Assembly: GCF_003863965.1 (NCBI RefSeq)
Contig: NZ_RRCN01000001.1
Location: forward strand, 1,622,702 to 1,686,701
Origin: Paenibacillus oralis
GTDB lineage: Bacteria > Bacillota > Bacilli > Paenibacillales > Paenibacillaceae
Reading direction: 5' to 3'
Length of the DNA stretch: 64,000 bases
Numbering within the stretch: position 1 is the stretch's first letter; every line of letters begins with the position of its first letter. The notes beneath the pieces were generated by a model. The model searched no databases, was not told the DNA's origin, and was given only the letters and a program-made list of their open reading frames with translations. Positions 8,259 through 18,094 of this stretch are shown here, piece after piece. The translations under genes and the position numbers were made by a program.

Positions 8259-8705
8259 TCAACCGGTTGTTCGAACGGCAAGACCGAGCAGATTTTCCCT
8301 TTGTGGCAAAACCACTTTCACCAGCTCATTCAAATACTGATCCGGACTATTTAATACTAAAATATACTTAACGCCATGCAGGCCAAACGCCTTTAGCTGA
8401 GGTTCAAACGGTTGACGATGATCGATAACATTGATCGGCACCGTTTTCTTTTGTCCATTCAATCGATTCGGGACGCGAGGCTGTAGCGATAACCTGAAGT
8501 CCAGCAAGCTTGACTAGTTGCAAGCTTCTTCGATGGATTCCCATGCGCTCGACCAGATCGGTCATTGACGTCTTCTCGTAACCTTGTTCCCAAAAGAGTG
8601 AAGTAACCGGCTTCTTTCCGATTTCTCTTGACCATATAGCCAATTGACCGATGTGATGGATCTCGTGGGCGATCACGTGCCGCATCACTTCGCCCTGACT
8701 TCAAC
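8259..8705 (-). pseudogene. Mosaic of three gene fragments: DinB, TetR, Zn-type dehydrogenase
   Basis: Reading the minus strand from about 8700: a DinB-family C-terminal piece (EVMRHVIAHEIHHIGQLAIW, metal-binding His residues, to about 8605), then a TetR HTH piece (SLFWEQGYEKTSMTDLVERM, about 8604-8521), then an internal piece of a zinc-binding/quinone-type dehydrogenase (QLVKLAGLQVIATASRPES, about 8520-8420). The last piece continues in another frame as NVIDHRQPFEPQL to 8259. The first two joins are in frame and give a spurious 94-residue ORF (8404-8688). None of the three parents is complete. Confidence 0.75.
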
Positions 8706-8721
8706 CAAGTCAGGGCCGCTA

Positions 8722-11313
8722 TCATATATTCTCTTGCTTTAATGCATCAATAATATTTTCCTTTCTTACTTTCGCGCCGGAATAAACCATCGCGGAACCG
8801 ACAATGACAAATACGGCGACAATGACGGACAGAATGCTCATCCAAGGGAGGGTGAATCCGTAGCTGAATTTGTTCGCAAATGCTCTATAGATCGAATACA
8901 TCACGACGAAACTAACGGGAAGCCCGAACACCAGCGACTTGACCCCGTAAAAAATACTTTCATAGTTCATCATTTTCGCAAAGCCTTTTGGCGTCATGCC
9001 TACGGATTTCAGCATCGCAAACTCTCGTTTGCGAAGAGACAACCCCGTCGAGATCGTATTAAAAATGTTGGCAATGGAAATCGCAGAGATTAATACGATA
9101 AAACCGTAAGAAAATACGGACATCAAGAGAATCTGCCGTTCTTCGCTTTTTCTGGATTGATATACATTGTAGACATTCAGATTGGTCTCCTGCATCTCTT
9201 CAATTTCCTGCTGCGTTCTCATCGGTTCCGTGCTTTTCAAATAGAGATACGTCGAAGCGTTAGCTTGGTCCTCGTCGCCTGCCAGCCGATTCAGGACGCG
9301 TTCCGACACGATCATATTTAACCCGCCTAAGCCTATCGGATTCATCCCCATCGGGGCTTGATCCGTCAATGCGGCAACGATCACTTTGTCTGCTTTTGTT
9401 TCTTCCCCATTTTCTTGATAGAAGTTCGTCAGCTCGATACTTTGACCGACCTTCGTATACACGGCCTTCGTCTGCACATATTTCCCCGTGCCCATATCTT
9501 TGTAATGAATCGTATCCATCACGATCGCGGCGGGATGATCCGGATCCGTAAGCTGCTCGTAGTCTGCGCCAACCGCTTTGGCGTAGGCTTGCAGACTTGA
9601 ATCGTTTAAGGCAAGAATCTTAATATCGTAAGGGTATTTCCCGTCTTGCAGCATACTCTTATCCTGCTTAACCTTCTCTTGCAATTCATCGGCAATGATC
9701 GCTGCATCGACCCAAGCGTTCCCATATAACTCGTGAATCACGTTGTATTCCGTGACGCCATCCAGAGATACAATCGATTGTATCAACCGGTCATCTATTC
9801 TTTTTCCATGGCTGTACGACACTTCCATATCGTAATTGACGCCTTCCCGCGAAAGTTCCAGGGATTGTGTCATGCCGGCCGTAAAAAACGATACCGTCAA
9901 AAACAAAACAATGCTGATGACCAGCGAAAAAAGAATCGCATGATATCTCCGTTTGTTCCTTTTTAGGTTTTTCAGCCCGATTTCCGCTTCGATCCCGAAG
10001 AGCTTGCGAACGAACTTCGACGTCTTCACAGCTTTGGCCGTAAGCTTTACGTCGGTAGTTTGGCGAATCGCGTCCATAGCAGATACTTTGGAAGCTTTGA
10101 TCGCCGGGAGATACGCCGAAACGAAAATCGTCAGCATCGAAACAAGACAAGCCATCAAAAGCGATAACGGCGTGACGATGAGCCTCAGCTTTTCACTGGT
10201 CCATAATGCCTCTTCAATCATTGCATTCATGAACCAAAAGGTGATCCCGATCCCGGCAAGACCGCATAGGATGCCAATGGGAATGCTGATCAAGCCAATG
10301 ACGACACCTTCAAAAAGCACGGAATTTCGCTTCTGCCTTTTCGTAGCCCCCACGCTCGCGAGCATCCCTAAATGGCGGGAACGTTCCGAGACGGATATCG
10401 CAAAAGCGTTATAGATGAGCGAAACCGAGCCGATCATAATAACCGCCATAATGATCGCCGATAAGGAGAACATCATGCTGTACGAGGCTTCGCTTTTGGA
10501 CAAGCCGTAATAATGAAGCAAATCGTTATTGTATTGGACGGTTTCAATTTGGTTTTGCTTAGCCAAATCCTCCGCATGAGCGAACAAGGACGGATTGACA
10601 CGCTGCAAGACCACCGACGCATCGACTCGATCGTTTCCCCCGATGATATGATCATCGATATAGCTAATGATCGTATAACCCGGGGCCCACGCCGTTTCCC
10701 ATACGGGACGCTTGATGAAGCCTACCACCGTATAATCCCTTATCTTGATTTGCTGCAACGTTTCGGTCAATGTGCCGTCTTCCCTACGCAGCGATTCGGT
10801 CTGATCCAGGGGATGACCGCCCCCTTGTTCGAATCGTTCGCCGACGCGAAGGGTTAGACGATCGCCGATTTCGTACTTCACTTTGGCGTTCGTGGCAACG
10901 GGCTCGGAGATCACAACTTCCTTGTCCGTACGCGGAAGACGCCCCTTGCTTAGTTCAACCTGAAATTGCGCGAAACCCTGCGCATCATATTCCTTAATGA
11001 ACAAATACGGCTTATTGGGATTTTGCCCCCCTTCTAATGGGGCATAGCCAAGGTCTCTTGAGATCGCAACGGTTTTGGCTCTGTCATCGCCCCGTATCGC
11101 CGCCAGCTGTCCTTTGGTCACATCATGATATTGGACATGCCACTCCCCTGTATCCGCGATGGTCTGCCTAATCATTAAATCCGAAAAGGAAAAAACAAGC
11201 GTAGCGACAGCGGTCACCATGGCAACCGAAATGATGACGCCGATGATGGTTACAAGCGTTCGTCTCTTGTTCTGCTTCAGATGCCGGATGGTTAATGTAT
11301 TGACAATATTCAT
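8722..11313 (-). CDS. ABC transporter permease with two FtsX domains
   Basis: An 863-residue membrane protein with an N-terminal TM helix, a large extracellular domain, two FtsX/MacB-type TM blocks (about residues 280-420 and 760-860) and a TM segment near 460 beginning the second half. LKNLKRNKRRYHAILFSLVISIVLFLTVSF marks the duplicated start. The size fits BceB/SalY-like antimicrobial-peptide or MacB-like exporters. Its start overlaps the ATPase stop by 4 bp, and the operon begins with a two-component system, as in peptide-antibiotic sensing and resistance modules. Substrate unknown. A hairpin at about 8690-8715 (GCCCTGACTT/AAGTCAGGGC) probably ends the operon. Confidence 0.9.
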   Translation of the reverse strand: MNIVNTLTIRHLKQNKRRTLVTIIGVIISVAMVTAVATLVFSFSDLMIRQTIADTGEWHVQYHDVTKGQLAAIRGDDRAKTVAISRDLGYAPLEGGQNPNKPYLFIKEYDAQGFAQFQVELSKGRLPRTDKEVVISEPVATNAKVKYEIGDRLTLRVGERFEQGGGHPLDQTESLRREDGTLTETLQQIKIRDYTVVGFIKRPVWETAWAPGYTIISYIDDHIIGGNDRVDASVVLQRVNPSLFAHAEDLAKQNQIETVQYNNDLLHYYGLSKSEASYSMMFSLSAIIMAVIMIGSVSLIYNAFAISVSERSRHLGMLASVGATKRQKRNSVLFEGVVIGLISIPIGILCGLAGIGITFWFMNAMIEEALWTSEKLRLIVTPLSLLMACLVSMLTIFVSAYLPAIKASKVSAMDAIRQTTDVKLTAKAVKTSKFVRKLFGIEAEIGLKNLKRNKRRYHAILFSLVISIVLFLTVSFFTAGMTQSLELSREGVNYDMEVSYSHGKRIDDRLIQSIVSLDGVTEYNVIHELYGNAWVDAAIIADELQEKVKQDKSMLQDGKYPYDIKILALNDSSLQAYAKAVGADYEQLTDPDHPAAIVMDTIHYKDMGTGKYVQTKAVYTKVGQSIELTNFYQENGEETKADKVIVAALTDQAPMGMNPIGLGGLNMIVSERVLNRLAGDEDQANASTYLYLKSTEPMRTQQEIEEMQETNLNVYNVYQSRKSEERQILLMSVFSYGFIVLISAISIANIFNTISTGLSLRKREFAMLKSVGMTPKGFAKMMNYESIFYGVKSLVFGLPVSFVVMYSIYRAFANKFSYGFTLPWMSILSVIVAVFVIVGSAMVYSGAKVRKENIIDALKQENI

Positions 11314-11999
11314 CGCCTGATCACCTCGTCTTTGGCAATTCTCCCGTCTTCAATCGAAATGATCCTGTCGGCTTGCAAGGCGATCCGTTCGTCATGCGTG
11401 ATCACGATCAGCGTCTGATGATAGGTCTTATTCAGCATTTTTAATAAGTCGATGATCTCGCTGCTATTCTTGCTGTCCAGGTTCCCGGTCGGTTCGTCGG
11501 CCAGCATGATCGCAGGATTGCCGATGAGCGCTCGGCCGATTGAGACACGCTGCTGCTGTCCGCCGGATAGCTGATTCGGCAGGTGGTTTAATCGATGCTG
11601 CAAATTCAACGTACTCACAAGGCCAGCTAATTGCTTTTGATCTACCTTTTGTTTATCCAGCAAGAGCGGCAGCGTAATATTCTCTTCCACCGTCAGGACG
11701 GGAATCAGGTTGAAAAACTGATAGATCAGGCCGATTTGCCTGCGCCTGAAGATGGCTAGCTGCGTTTCGTTCAAGGCATACATGTCCGTATCCTGAACAT
11801 AAACTTTCCCGTCAGTCGGCCGATCCACACCGCCCAGCATATGAAGGAGCGTCGATTTCCCCGATCCGGACGGGCCGATAATCGCAACAAATTCGCCTTT
11901 TTGGACCGAAAAGGAAACATCGTCAAGCGCCTTCACCGCCGATTCGCCTGTGCCGTATACTTTAGACAGATGCTCGATTTTTAAAATTTCCATGGCCAT
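11310..11999 (-). CDS. ABC transporter ATP-binding protein (MacB/LolD type)
   Basis: About 229 residues from MAMEILKIEHLSKVYG. The Walker A motif is GPSGSGKST, the signature is LSGGQQQRVSIGRAL and Walker B is IMLADEPTGNLDS, all intact, with the D-loop and a switch His (VITHDE). An in-frame TTG at 12020 would add 7 residues and overlap the upstream stop codon; the ATG at 11999 behind AAGGGAAGAGG fits homologs better. It is the energy-coupling partner of the FtsX permease that follows with a 4-bp overlap. Confidence 0.92.
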   Translation of the reverse strand: MAMEILKIEHLSKVYGTGESAVKALDDVSFSVQKGEFVAIIGPSGSGKSTLLHMLGGVDRPTDGKVYVQDTDMYALNETQLAIFRRRQIGLIYQFFNLIPVLTVEENITLPLLLDKQKVDQKQLAGLVSTLNLQHRLNHLPNQLSGGQQQRVSIGRALIGNPAIMLADEPTGNLDSKNSSEIIDLLKMLNKTYHQTLIVITHDERIALQADRIISIEDGRIAKDEVIRR

Positions 12000-12016
12000 A
12001 CCTCTTCCCTTGTTGT

Positions 12017-12976
12017 TCAATTCCAGATATATACCATCTCTCTAAATCCAACATCCCATAGGGTTTCATTCCCCTCAATGGTTATCGTAAGCTCATTTGC
12101 CTGGGGGAGAAAAATTTCGACCCTATCCGGCTCATGGCGCTGATCTTTTGCAGATACGGACAGGAACTCATGTCCATCGATGGTAAGCTTGATGCTGCCT
12201 TGGAAATCCTTTTGATCGGGAATTCCATAATTCAAGAAGAAATACAACTCCTCCTTATTGCCTAACGTATACGTGTACGTTTCCTTCTTTTTACCTTCGA
12301 TGTTATACACATTATATTGGGGTTCCACGTCTTGACCGCCAACCTTAAGACTGGACGGTTTGGTTCCCGTTAATGTGTTCCCGGTACTATCCTTCAAATC
12401 GTTTATCGCCACAAAGGGGCCCATTTCTTTGGTGAACACTTGGTCAAGCACTCCGAAGACTCCCCACACCCCGAGCATCAAGACAACACTGGAAATACCC
12501 GCAGCGGCAATATTTCTCCAGTTGTTTTTTGTACGAAAGCCAAGTTTGTACGCCCCGAATCCTACAGCTGCGCCCGAAGAGTTCTGTATGACGTCGTTAA
12601 TATCAAAGCTGCCGAGGAAAGTTAGCGCCTGAATCGTCTCCACCACGAGAATGGACAGGATGAACAAAGTCATGAAGCGAACAAAGCTAGTCCGATATAA
12701 CAACGGAATCAATATGCCAAAAGGGATGAAGGCGGCGATGTTCCCGAAATCCACAAAATCCATCAGCGCAGGATGCAGAAGATCGGATAGACCTGGCAGC
12801 TTAAAAAAACTGTCCGGTAAAAAAATAAAGGTGTACTCGGTAATTTGATCTACCTTACCTGCTCTGCCGAAAGCGAAAAACAAAAAATAAAGAATCAAAA
12901 GGGTATAGAATATCGTGATTGCAAAAATAATTTTACGCTGCTGCTTCGAATGCATGGTCTTACCTCCACCGTTCAT
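12017..12976 (-). CDS. VanZ-like membrane protein
   Basis: A 319-residue protein with about five TM helices in the N-terminal half (VanZ-like domain: PFGILIPLLYRTSF, VETIQALTFLGSFDINDVIQNSSGAAVG) and a C-terminal extracellular beta-rich domain from about 185. The motif FDINDVIQNSSGAAVG is the VanZ hallmark. VanZ proteins give low-level teicoplanin and lipoglycopeptide tolerance in some hosts. It sits between the kinase (80 bp upstream) and the ABC ATPase, which suggests a joint cell-envelope defence role. Confidence 0.85.
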   Translation of the reverse strand: MNGGGKTMHSKQQRKIIFAITIFYTLLILYFLFFAFGRAGKVDQITEYTFIFLPDSFFKLPGLSDLLHPALMDFVDFGNIAAFIPFGILIPLLYRTSFVRFMTLFILSILVVETIQALTFLGSFDINDVIQNSSGAAVGFGAYKLGFRTKNNWRNIAAAGISSVVLMLGVWGVFGVLDQVFTKEMGPFVAINDLKDSTGNTLTGTKPSSLKVGGQDVEPQYNVYNIEGKKKETYTYTLGNKEELYFFLNYGIPDQKDFQGSIKLTIDGHEFLSVSAKDQRHEPDRVEIFLPQANELTITIEGNETLWDVGFREMVYIWN

Positions 12977-13056
12977 CTGATGAATATCATTTTATCTGCC
13001 TAAAATGACTTTCCCGTGACGATGGAGGTGACAATTCAGTCACTTACGGAGTGCCG

Positions 13057-14058
13057 TTAAATCACATGCTTATAAAATTTAATCCGAAACTGCGTCCCCT
13101 TCCCGCTGTCGCTCGTCACATCGATCACGCCGTTCTGGCTGGCAATGATGCTGTGAGCCATCGCAAGCCCTATACCGATGCTCCCTTCGCTAGCGTTCTT
13201 TCCTTTGTAAAAACGTTTGAAAATATAAGGCAAATCTTCTTTCGGAATGCCTTTTCCGGTGTCAGCAATGACGAGTTCCGTAAATAACGCGTTTTCGGAA
13301 AATGTGATGGCGATCGCTCCGCCTTCAGGCGTATGCTCCACACCGTTTTTCAAAATATTGATGACCGCTTCGGCCGTCCAATTGAAATCGCCGACAAAAG
13401 AGACCTCGTCATCGCCCGCGACGGAAACCGTCTGTCCCTTAATATCCATCGGAATCATAACCGGCTCTAATACCTTTTGGATAAGGTTTTTCATGAGTAT
13501 TCGATCTTTTTTGAATGGGATGGTCTTCGCATCCATTTTCGATAGCTTTAACAGGGAAGAAACCAGCCAATCGATGCGTTCAAGCTGGAGGCGAATATGA
13601 TGGGTGAACTCCGTTCTTTTGGCCGGAGGCAGGTCAGGGGCGCTTAACAAATCAGCCATCACCGTCATGGAGGTGAGCGGCGTTTTGAGCTGATGTGAAA
13701 TATCGGAGATGGCATCCGTCAGTTGAATTTTATCCCGCTGCAATAGCGACCGGTGCTCCGATAGCATGAGCGTTACTTTGTAAATATCATTTTTTAAAAT
13801 ACTTAGCTCGCCTTCTTGGTTATCACGAACGTCAAGGGAATCATTACCGTTGCTGATTTCCCGCAAATAGTAGGACAGCTTCGCTAATTCGCGGTATCTC
13901 CAGCTCGTAAATAACAAACTCGTGCCCATAAGCAGCATGGATACAATAAAAATCAATGCCGCAGCGACGGACGAAAAGAAAGCAGCAACCACGGTCGCCG
14001 TTATGCTGATCGAGCCCATGACGAGTAACAACATTTGAATTTCCCGATTGCGCAGCAT
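13057..14058 (-). CDS. Sensor histidine kinase, two TM helices
   Basis: A 333-residue kinase with two adjacent N-terminal TM helices (about 8-55) and almost no extracellular loop, then HAMP-like and DHp regions with the H-box DISHQLKTPLTSM (phosphoacceptor His about 127). The N-box is INILKNGVEHTP, G1 is DTGKGIP and G2 is GIGLAMA. The short-loop intramembrane-sensing layout is typical of kinases that detect antimicrobial peptides through a partner ABC transporter. It follows the response regulator gene without a gap (14059/14058). Confidence 0.92.
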   Translation of the reverse strand: MLRNREIQMLLLVMGSISITATVVAAFFSSVAAALIFIVSMLLMGTSLLFTSWRYRELAKLSYYLREISNGNDSLDVRDNQEGELSILKNDIYKVTLMLSEHRSLLQRDKIQLTDAISDISHQLKTPLTSMTVMADLLSAPDLPPAKRTEFTHHIRLQLERIDWLVSSLLKLSKMDAKTIPFKKDRILMKNLIQKVLEPVMIPMDIKGQTVSVAGDDEVSFVGDFNWTAEAVINILKNGVEHTPEGGAIAITFSENALFTELVIADTGKGIPKEDLPYIFKRFYKGKNASEGSIGIGLAMAHSIIASQNGVIDVTSDSGKGTQFRIKFYKHVI

Positions 14059-14742
14059 CTAATCACCAGCCTTATAGCCTAAACCGCGTACCGTTTTGAT
14101 CAATACCGGCTGCTCTGGATCATCCTCCAGCTTTTCCCTCAGCCTTTTGATATAGACCGTTAACGTATTGTCATTCACGAAGTCGCCAGCCACGTCCCAG
14201 ATTTGCTCTAAAAGCTGATTCCTTGTGAGGACCTGCCCAACGTGGTTGCCAAAGATCAGCAATAAGCGATATTCCAAGGCGGTTAGCGGAATTTCGGCAC
14301 CGTTCTTATGCACTTTGCCTTCCAGTGTATGGATTCGAACATGGCCGATGTCGATGATCGCTCTGGCGTGGGACGGCTTCTGATATCTCCGCAAGACGGA
14401 CTTGATCCGGGAGAGAAGCTCACGAACTCGAAAAGGCTTGGTAATGTAATCATCGGCTCCCATGTCGAGTCCCATCACGACATTGACCTCATCGTCGATC
14501 ACCGTTAAGAAGATAACCGGAATGTCTCGCCGCTCCTTCACCATCTTGCACAATTCATAGCCGTTTCCGTCCGGAAGCTGTAAATCGAACAAGCATAAAG
14601 CGAACTGATCGATGTCTTCGGCGAGCACTTTTTTGGCTGTAGCGGCATCATGGCAGAGAACGGTTTGATAACCATCTTGCTGCAGCGAATATTCCAGTCC
14701 CGACGCGATCGTCTTATCATCTTCGACTAATAAAATTTTCAA
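14059..14742 (-). CDS. OmpR-family response regulator
   Basis: A 227-residue regulator with a receiver domain (acidic pocket EDD at 7-9, phosphoacceptor Asp53 in LFDLQLPDG, Lys in TKPFR) and a C-terminal winged helix (about 125-225: EIPLTALEYRLLLIFGNHVGQVLTRNQLLEQIWD...VRGLGYKAG). It is the first gene of the five-gene operon running down to 8722 and probably activates the VanZ/ABC genes. Confidence 0.93.
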   Translation of the reverse strand: MKILLVEDDKTIASGLEYSLQQDGYQTVLCHDAATAKKVLAEDIDQFALCLFDLQLPDGNGYELCKMVKERRDIPVIFLTVIDDEVNVVMGLDMGADDYITKPFRVRELLSRIKSVLRRYQKPSHARAIIDIGHVRIHTLEGKVHKNGAEIPLTALEYRLLLIFGNHVGQVLTRNQLLEQIWDVAGDFVNDNTLTVYIKRLREKLEDDPEQPVLIKTVRGLGYKAGD

Positions 14743-14856
14743 TGCGGATCATCCTTACGTTAGAGTAAATTCACTCCTCATCTTAGTTTCGATATTATAA
14801 CAGATTTTCTGGGCAGGTTTCACGGTTACTTATGGTAGGGTTCAACCGTATCGAGA

Positions 14857-15528
14857 CTAACGTAACTTTGCGGAAGCTTGCGTATGCAGATTAAATCCCT
14901 TCACCATGAGCCAAACCGGTAAAGCAATTTCGAATATCGCTCCAGGGATGTAAAGTATCTCTCCGCCATCCAGGCCGGCCATGGACAGAGAACTGCTTGC
15001 TAACAGGCCCGTATACCCAATTAAGCCGATCATGGACAACCATCGTGGAACCAATCTCGATCGATAGAGAATATAACAAAATAACAAGCTGCCTAAACTC
15101 AGCACAAGCATGGCCATATCAAATAACAAATAGTGGGTTTGCACCACAGAATTTCCTAACGTTTGCAAGTATGAATCACCGGAAGTTCCTGCGGATATAG
15201 GCTGCTTACTTAACGCGAGAAGGATAAGCGGACCGATTATACTTATCATCAGCAATGCCGACTCCATGATTCGAGAAGCAAAGTAGCCAAAGGCAAACGC
15301 TTCATGATATTTCTTTAACGTCGGCTGCAGTAACATGGCAATCCCCACAACCGCTATGGCGTTAATTAGCTCCAGGAACACTCCTGTAAGCACGCTCGTT
15401 CGATTGGAATTCACACTGACCAGCAAGTCAGTTCGATGCAAGATAGGATCCAACATCCCGCTTCCCACCAAGAATGTGCCCGTCGACAATAAAAATAATG
15501 CTCCCACCACTCTCTCCACCTTTTTCAT
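14857..15528 (-). CDS. DUF4386-family membrane protein
   Basis: A 223-residue integral membrane protein with about six predicted TM helices and a GSLLFCYILYRSRLVPRWLSMIGLIGY segment that is characteristic of the DUF4386 family. No biochemical function is established. It lies 66 bp downstream of the LuxR-type regulator on the same strand, and such pairs are common, so it may be that regulator's target. Confidence 0.85.
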   Translation of the reverse strand: MKKVERVVGALFLLSTGTFLVGSGMLDPILHRTDLLVSVNSNRTSVLTGVFLELINAIAVVGIAMLLQPTLKKYHEAFAFGYFASRIMESALLMISIIGPLILLALSKQPISAGTSGDSYLQTLGNSVVQTHYLLFDMAMLVLSLGSLLFCYILYRSRLVPRWLSMIGLIGYTGLLASSSLSMAGLDGGEILYIPGAIFEIALPVWLMVKGFNLHTQASAKLR

Positions 15529-15594
15529 GCTTCATCTCCTCTCCTAGCTAATTAATAGCAGTATAGCTCGAAGAGGATGGAGCCTGTAGACACT

Positions 15595-17739
15595 TTAGTG
15601 TGGTTTTGGAGTGTTTATTAACAATTTAAGTTCGCGGGCGCGAGCGATCGCTTCCGTGCGTCGTTGTACGTGGAGCTTCTCAAAAATCCTTCGATTGTGG
15701 CCTTTCACCGTATCCAATGCCAAGAAGAGCTTCTCGGCGATTTCCCGATTGGAGAGTCCCTGGGCGATGAGCTGCAGTACTTCGATTTCGCGTTGGCTAA
15801 GCGGCTCGATCCGGCTATCCTTCATTCCGAATTCGGTGACGGAGCGCATTCGCTCCAGCCCCATTTGGGCTTCTTTAATAGCCGGGTGCGGCAAACCGTC
15901 AGCAAGCCTTAGAGCCTCCCGGTAACACTCTGCTGCCAGATCCGGCCGCCCTTCTGCTTCTCTAATCTGAGCGATTCCGATGATGGCCGTTACAGCCATC
16001 AGCTGATGATCGATCATTCGGCAATTTGCGATGACTTCGTTATAAGCTTCGCAAGCCTCGGCATAATCTCCCCGCCGCTGGCAGGCAACGCCCAGCATCC
16101 AAGCGGACGCCGTCCGGGCAGGTAGATGATCCGGTCGCAAATAGGCAAGCGCACGGCGTGATTGGACAATAACTTGGTCTACTCCGTCCGTTTCCCTTTT
16201 CCCCGCATTCCAAGCAGGTGTAATTAATCCGACAAGTTCATTCGTCTTGTCCTCGGTCTCCGAGACTTGCATAGCCGCTTGGGCCGCACGTAGATTGGGT
16301 TGCGCAGCATCGCGATGATCGGTCAATAGTAAGGAGGCCAATGTAGCGCGGGTAGCTGCAATCCATCCGATCAGGTCCATGACGCCGGCGTCTTGTTCCA
16401 TGCCTTCCAATGCAGCTTCTGCCGCTAGAAGCTTGCGTTCGACCCCCGTCGGTTTACCGGCAATCAATAGAGCGGAACCATAATACACCCATAACTCCGG
16501 TCTCGCATCCAATTCGATGGCAGGCAAAGACTCTAGCCAGTCGATCGTCATTCTTGCAGCCCCTCGCAGATGCAGCGGCATCCCATCGCCTTTAAGCAGT
16601 CGTGAGCTTCGCCCGATGTCCCGGGCTTCAACGGCATGATGGAACGCCTCAATCTCGAAGCCGTGGCCTTCATACCAGATGCTCGCGCGTTGGTGCAATT
16701 CGGAGATATCGCTCCCATCCATACTTTCCAACAGCCGTCTACGAAGGATATCGGTGAACAAATGGTGATAACGATACCAACGTCGTTCTTGATCCAGAGG
16801 AATAACAAACAAATTTTTACGATCAAACTCGATTAACATTTCATTACCGGAAACCTCAGGATTGGACATCATGTCATCACATAACGATCCGCACATTCGG
16901 TCGAGGAGGGAGGTTCGCAGTAGAAAATCCTGTACGGCTTGGGGCTGCCGTTGCAGAACTTCTTCTACCAAATAATCCAGCACAAAATGGTGATTGCCCG
17001 TGAAAGACTGAAGGAGCCGATCGGCATCTTGGTCTTCCTGCATAGAGATTGCAGCCAAGCGCAGGCCCGCAGCCCATCCCTCGGTACGTGCTTGGAACTC
17101 GGTTATATGGTCCGCGGAGAGATTAAGTTCCATGACATGATTAAAGAGGGCTTCAGCTTCGGTAAGTGTAAATCTCATATCTGCAGCGTGCAGCTCGGTT
17201 AATTGGTCCCGAGCCCGCAATCGCGGCAGAGAAATGGCAGGGGTCTCACGGGACGTTAGGACAAGGTGCATCTGTGTGGGAAGGTGGTCCAGCAGGAAGC
17301 CTACCGCCTCGTCGACCTCTCTCGAACTGGCCGCATGGTAATCGTCAAGGACAAGGAGGAACGGAGACGGAGTTGCCGCAATTTCATTAAGAAGCGCCGT
17401 CAGGATCGACTCGGTCGGTGTAGGTTGAGGTGATTGAAGCACGGAAAGCACGCCTTCTCCGATATTCTCCCCTATAGTCTGAAGAGCGGAGATCATATAC
17501 GTCAAAAAGCGCGTAAGTTCGCTATCTCCTTGTTCAAGCGAAAGCCACGCCGCCGGTCGCCCACAATTGGCTAACCATTCGCAGACTAACGTCGTTTTGC
17601 CATAGCCCGCCGGTGCAGAGATAAGGGTCAATTTGCGGTGCAGACCCTTGTTTAATTTTTCAGTTAACCGTCGGCGTATCACCGTTTTCGACCGAGCCGC
17701 GGGGATATATAATTTGGTGGCGTTTATTGGGTTTGACAT
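15595..17739 (-). CDS. MalT-like LuxR-family ATP-dependent regulator
   Basis: A 714-residue STAND-type regulator. Walker A is SAPAGYGKTTL (about 39-50), Walker B is FLLVLDDYH (about 130), followed by winged-helix and TPR-like repeats. A LuxR HTH lies at about 645-705 (LSQREIEVLQLIAQGLSNRE, TVKGHNRRIFEKL). Family members are usually about 850-900 residues. The TPR array here passes abruptly from EALRLADG to the linker before the HTH, so it is shortened, though the frame is intact. It probably activates promoters in response to a small molecule, perhaps the DUF4386 gene downstream. Confidence 0.9.
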   Translation of the reverse strand: MSNPINATKLYIPAARSKTVIRRRLTEKLNKGLHRKLTLISAPAGYGKTTLVCEWLANCGRPAAWLSLEQGDSELTRFLTYMISALQTIGENIGEGVLSVLQSPQPTPTESILTALLNEIAATPSPFLLVLDDYHAASSREVDEAVGFLLDHLPTQMHLVLTSRETPAISLPRLRARDQLTELHAADMRFTLTEAEALFNHVMELNLSADHITEFQARTEGWAAGLRLAAISMQEDQDADRLLQSFTGNHHFVLDYLVEEVLQRQPQAVQDFLLRTSLLDRMCGSLCDDMMSNPEVSGNEMLIEFDRKNLFVIPLDQERRWYRYHHLFTDILRRRLLESMDGSDISELHQRASIWYEGHGFEIEAFHHAVEARDIGRSSRLLKGDGMPLHLRGAARMTIDWLESLPAIELDARPELWVYYGSALLIAGKPTGVERKLLAAEAALEGMEQDAGVMDLIGWIAATRATLASLLLTDHRDAAQPNLRAAQAAMQVSETEDKTNELVGLITPAWNAGKRETDGVDQVIVQSRRALAYLRPDHLPARTASAWMLGVACQRRGDYAEACEAYNEVIANCRMIDHQLMAVTAIIGIAQIREAEGRPDLAAECYREALRLADGLPHPAIKEAQMGLERMRSVTEFGMKDSRIEPLSQREIEVLQLIAQGLSNREIAEKLFLALDTVKGHNRRIFEKLHVQRRTEAIARARELKLLINTPKPH

Positions 17740-17813
17740 ATATCTATTTTATCAGCACCCATTGTCCATCATCAATATGACGCTGCGGGCGCCAAATAAA
17801 GGCAGGGACAAAA

Positions 17814-17984
17814 GATAAACGAGTAACCCTCGTATCCCTCACCCAAGCAGGGCGTGAAATTGAATCCAGAGTCACTCAGGCCTGGAGCAAGGTGGAAGAG
17901 ATTACAACGGAACATCTTAATGATGAAGAAAAAGTACAGTTTGTAGCCTTGGCCAAAAAAATAGCCGCTACACTAGAAAAGTAA
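17814..17984 (+). pseudogene. C-terminal fragment of a MarR-family regulator
   Basis: The frame from 17814 reads DKRVTLVSLTQAGREIES, the wing and following strand of a MarR DNA-binding domain, then the C-terminal dimerization helix (EHLNDEEKVQFVALAKKIAATLEK) and stop at 17982-17984. There is no start codon and the HTH is absent. Its stop lies 110 bp before the quinone-oxidoreductase remnant, suggesting a former marR-oxidoreductase pair in which both genes decayed. Confidence 0.75.
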
Positions 17985-18094
17985 ATAGAAGTAAACCAAA
18001 CAATGAGTGATATAGACCATGCTTCCGAAGTGAGTTTTGTTCGAAGCCAATTCAGGAAGTTACGCTCACAAAACTTTGAGGAGGAGAGATAAGT

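Noticed and set aside
14822-14850. Possible fifth rlmH-like att site (minus strand GAACCCTACCATAAGTAAC).
   Set aside because: Matches 14-15 of the 16 core bases but lacks the CGCC/GGCG ends and hairpin. Kept out of the feature list because it could be chance within a short intergenic region.
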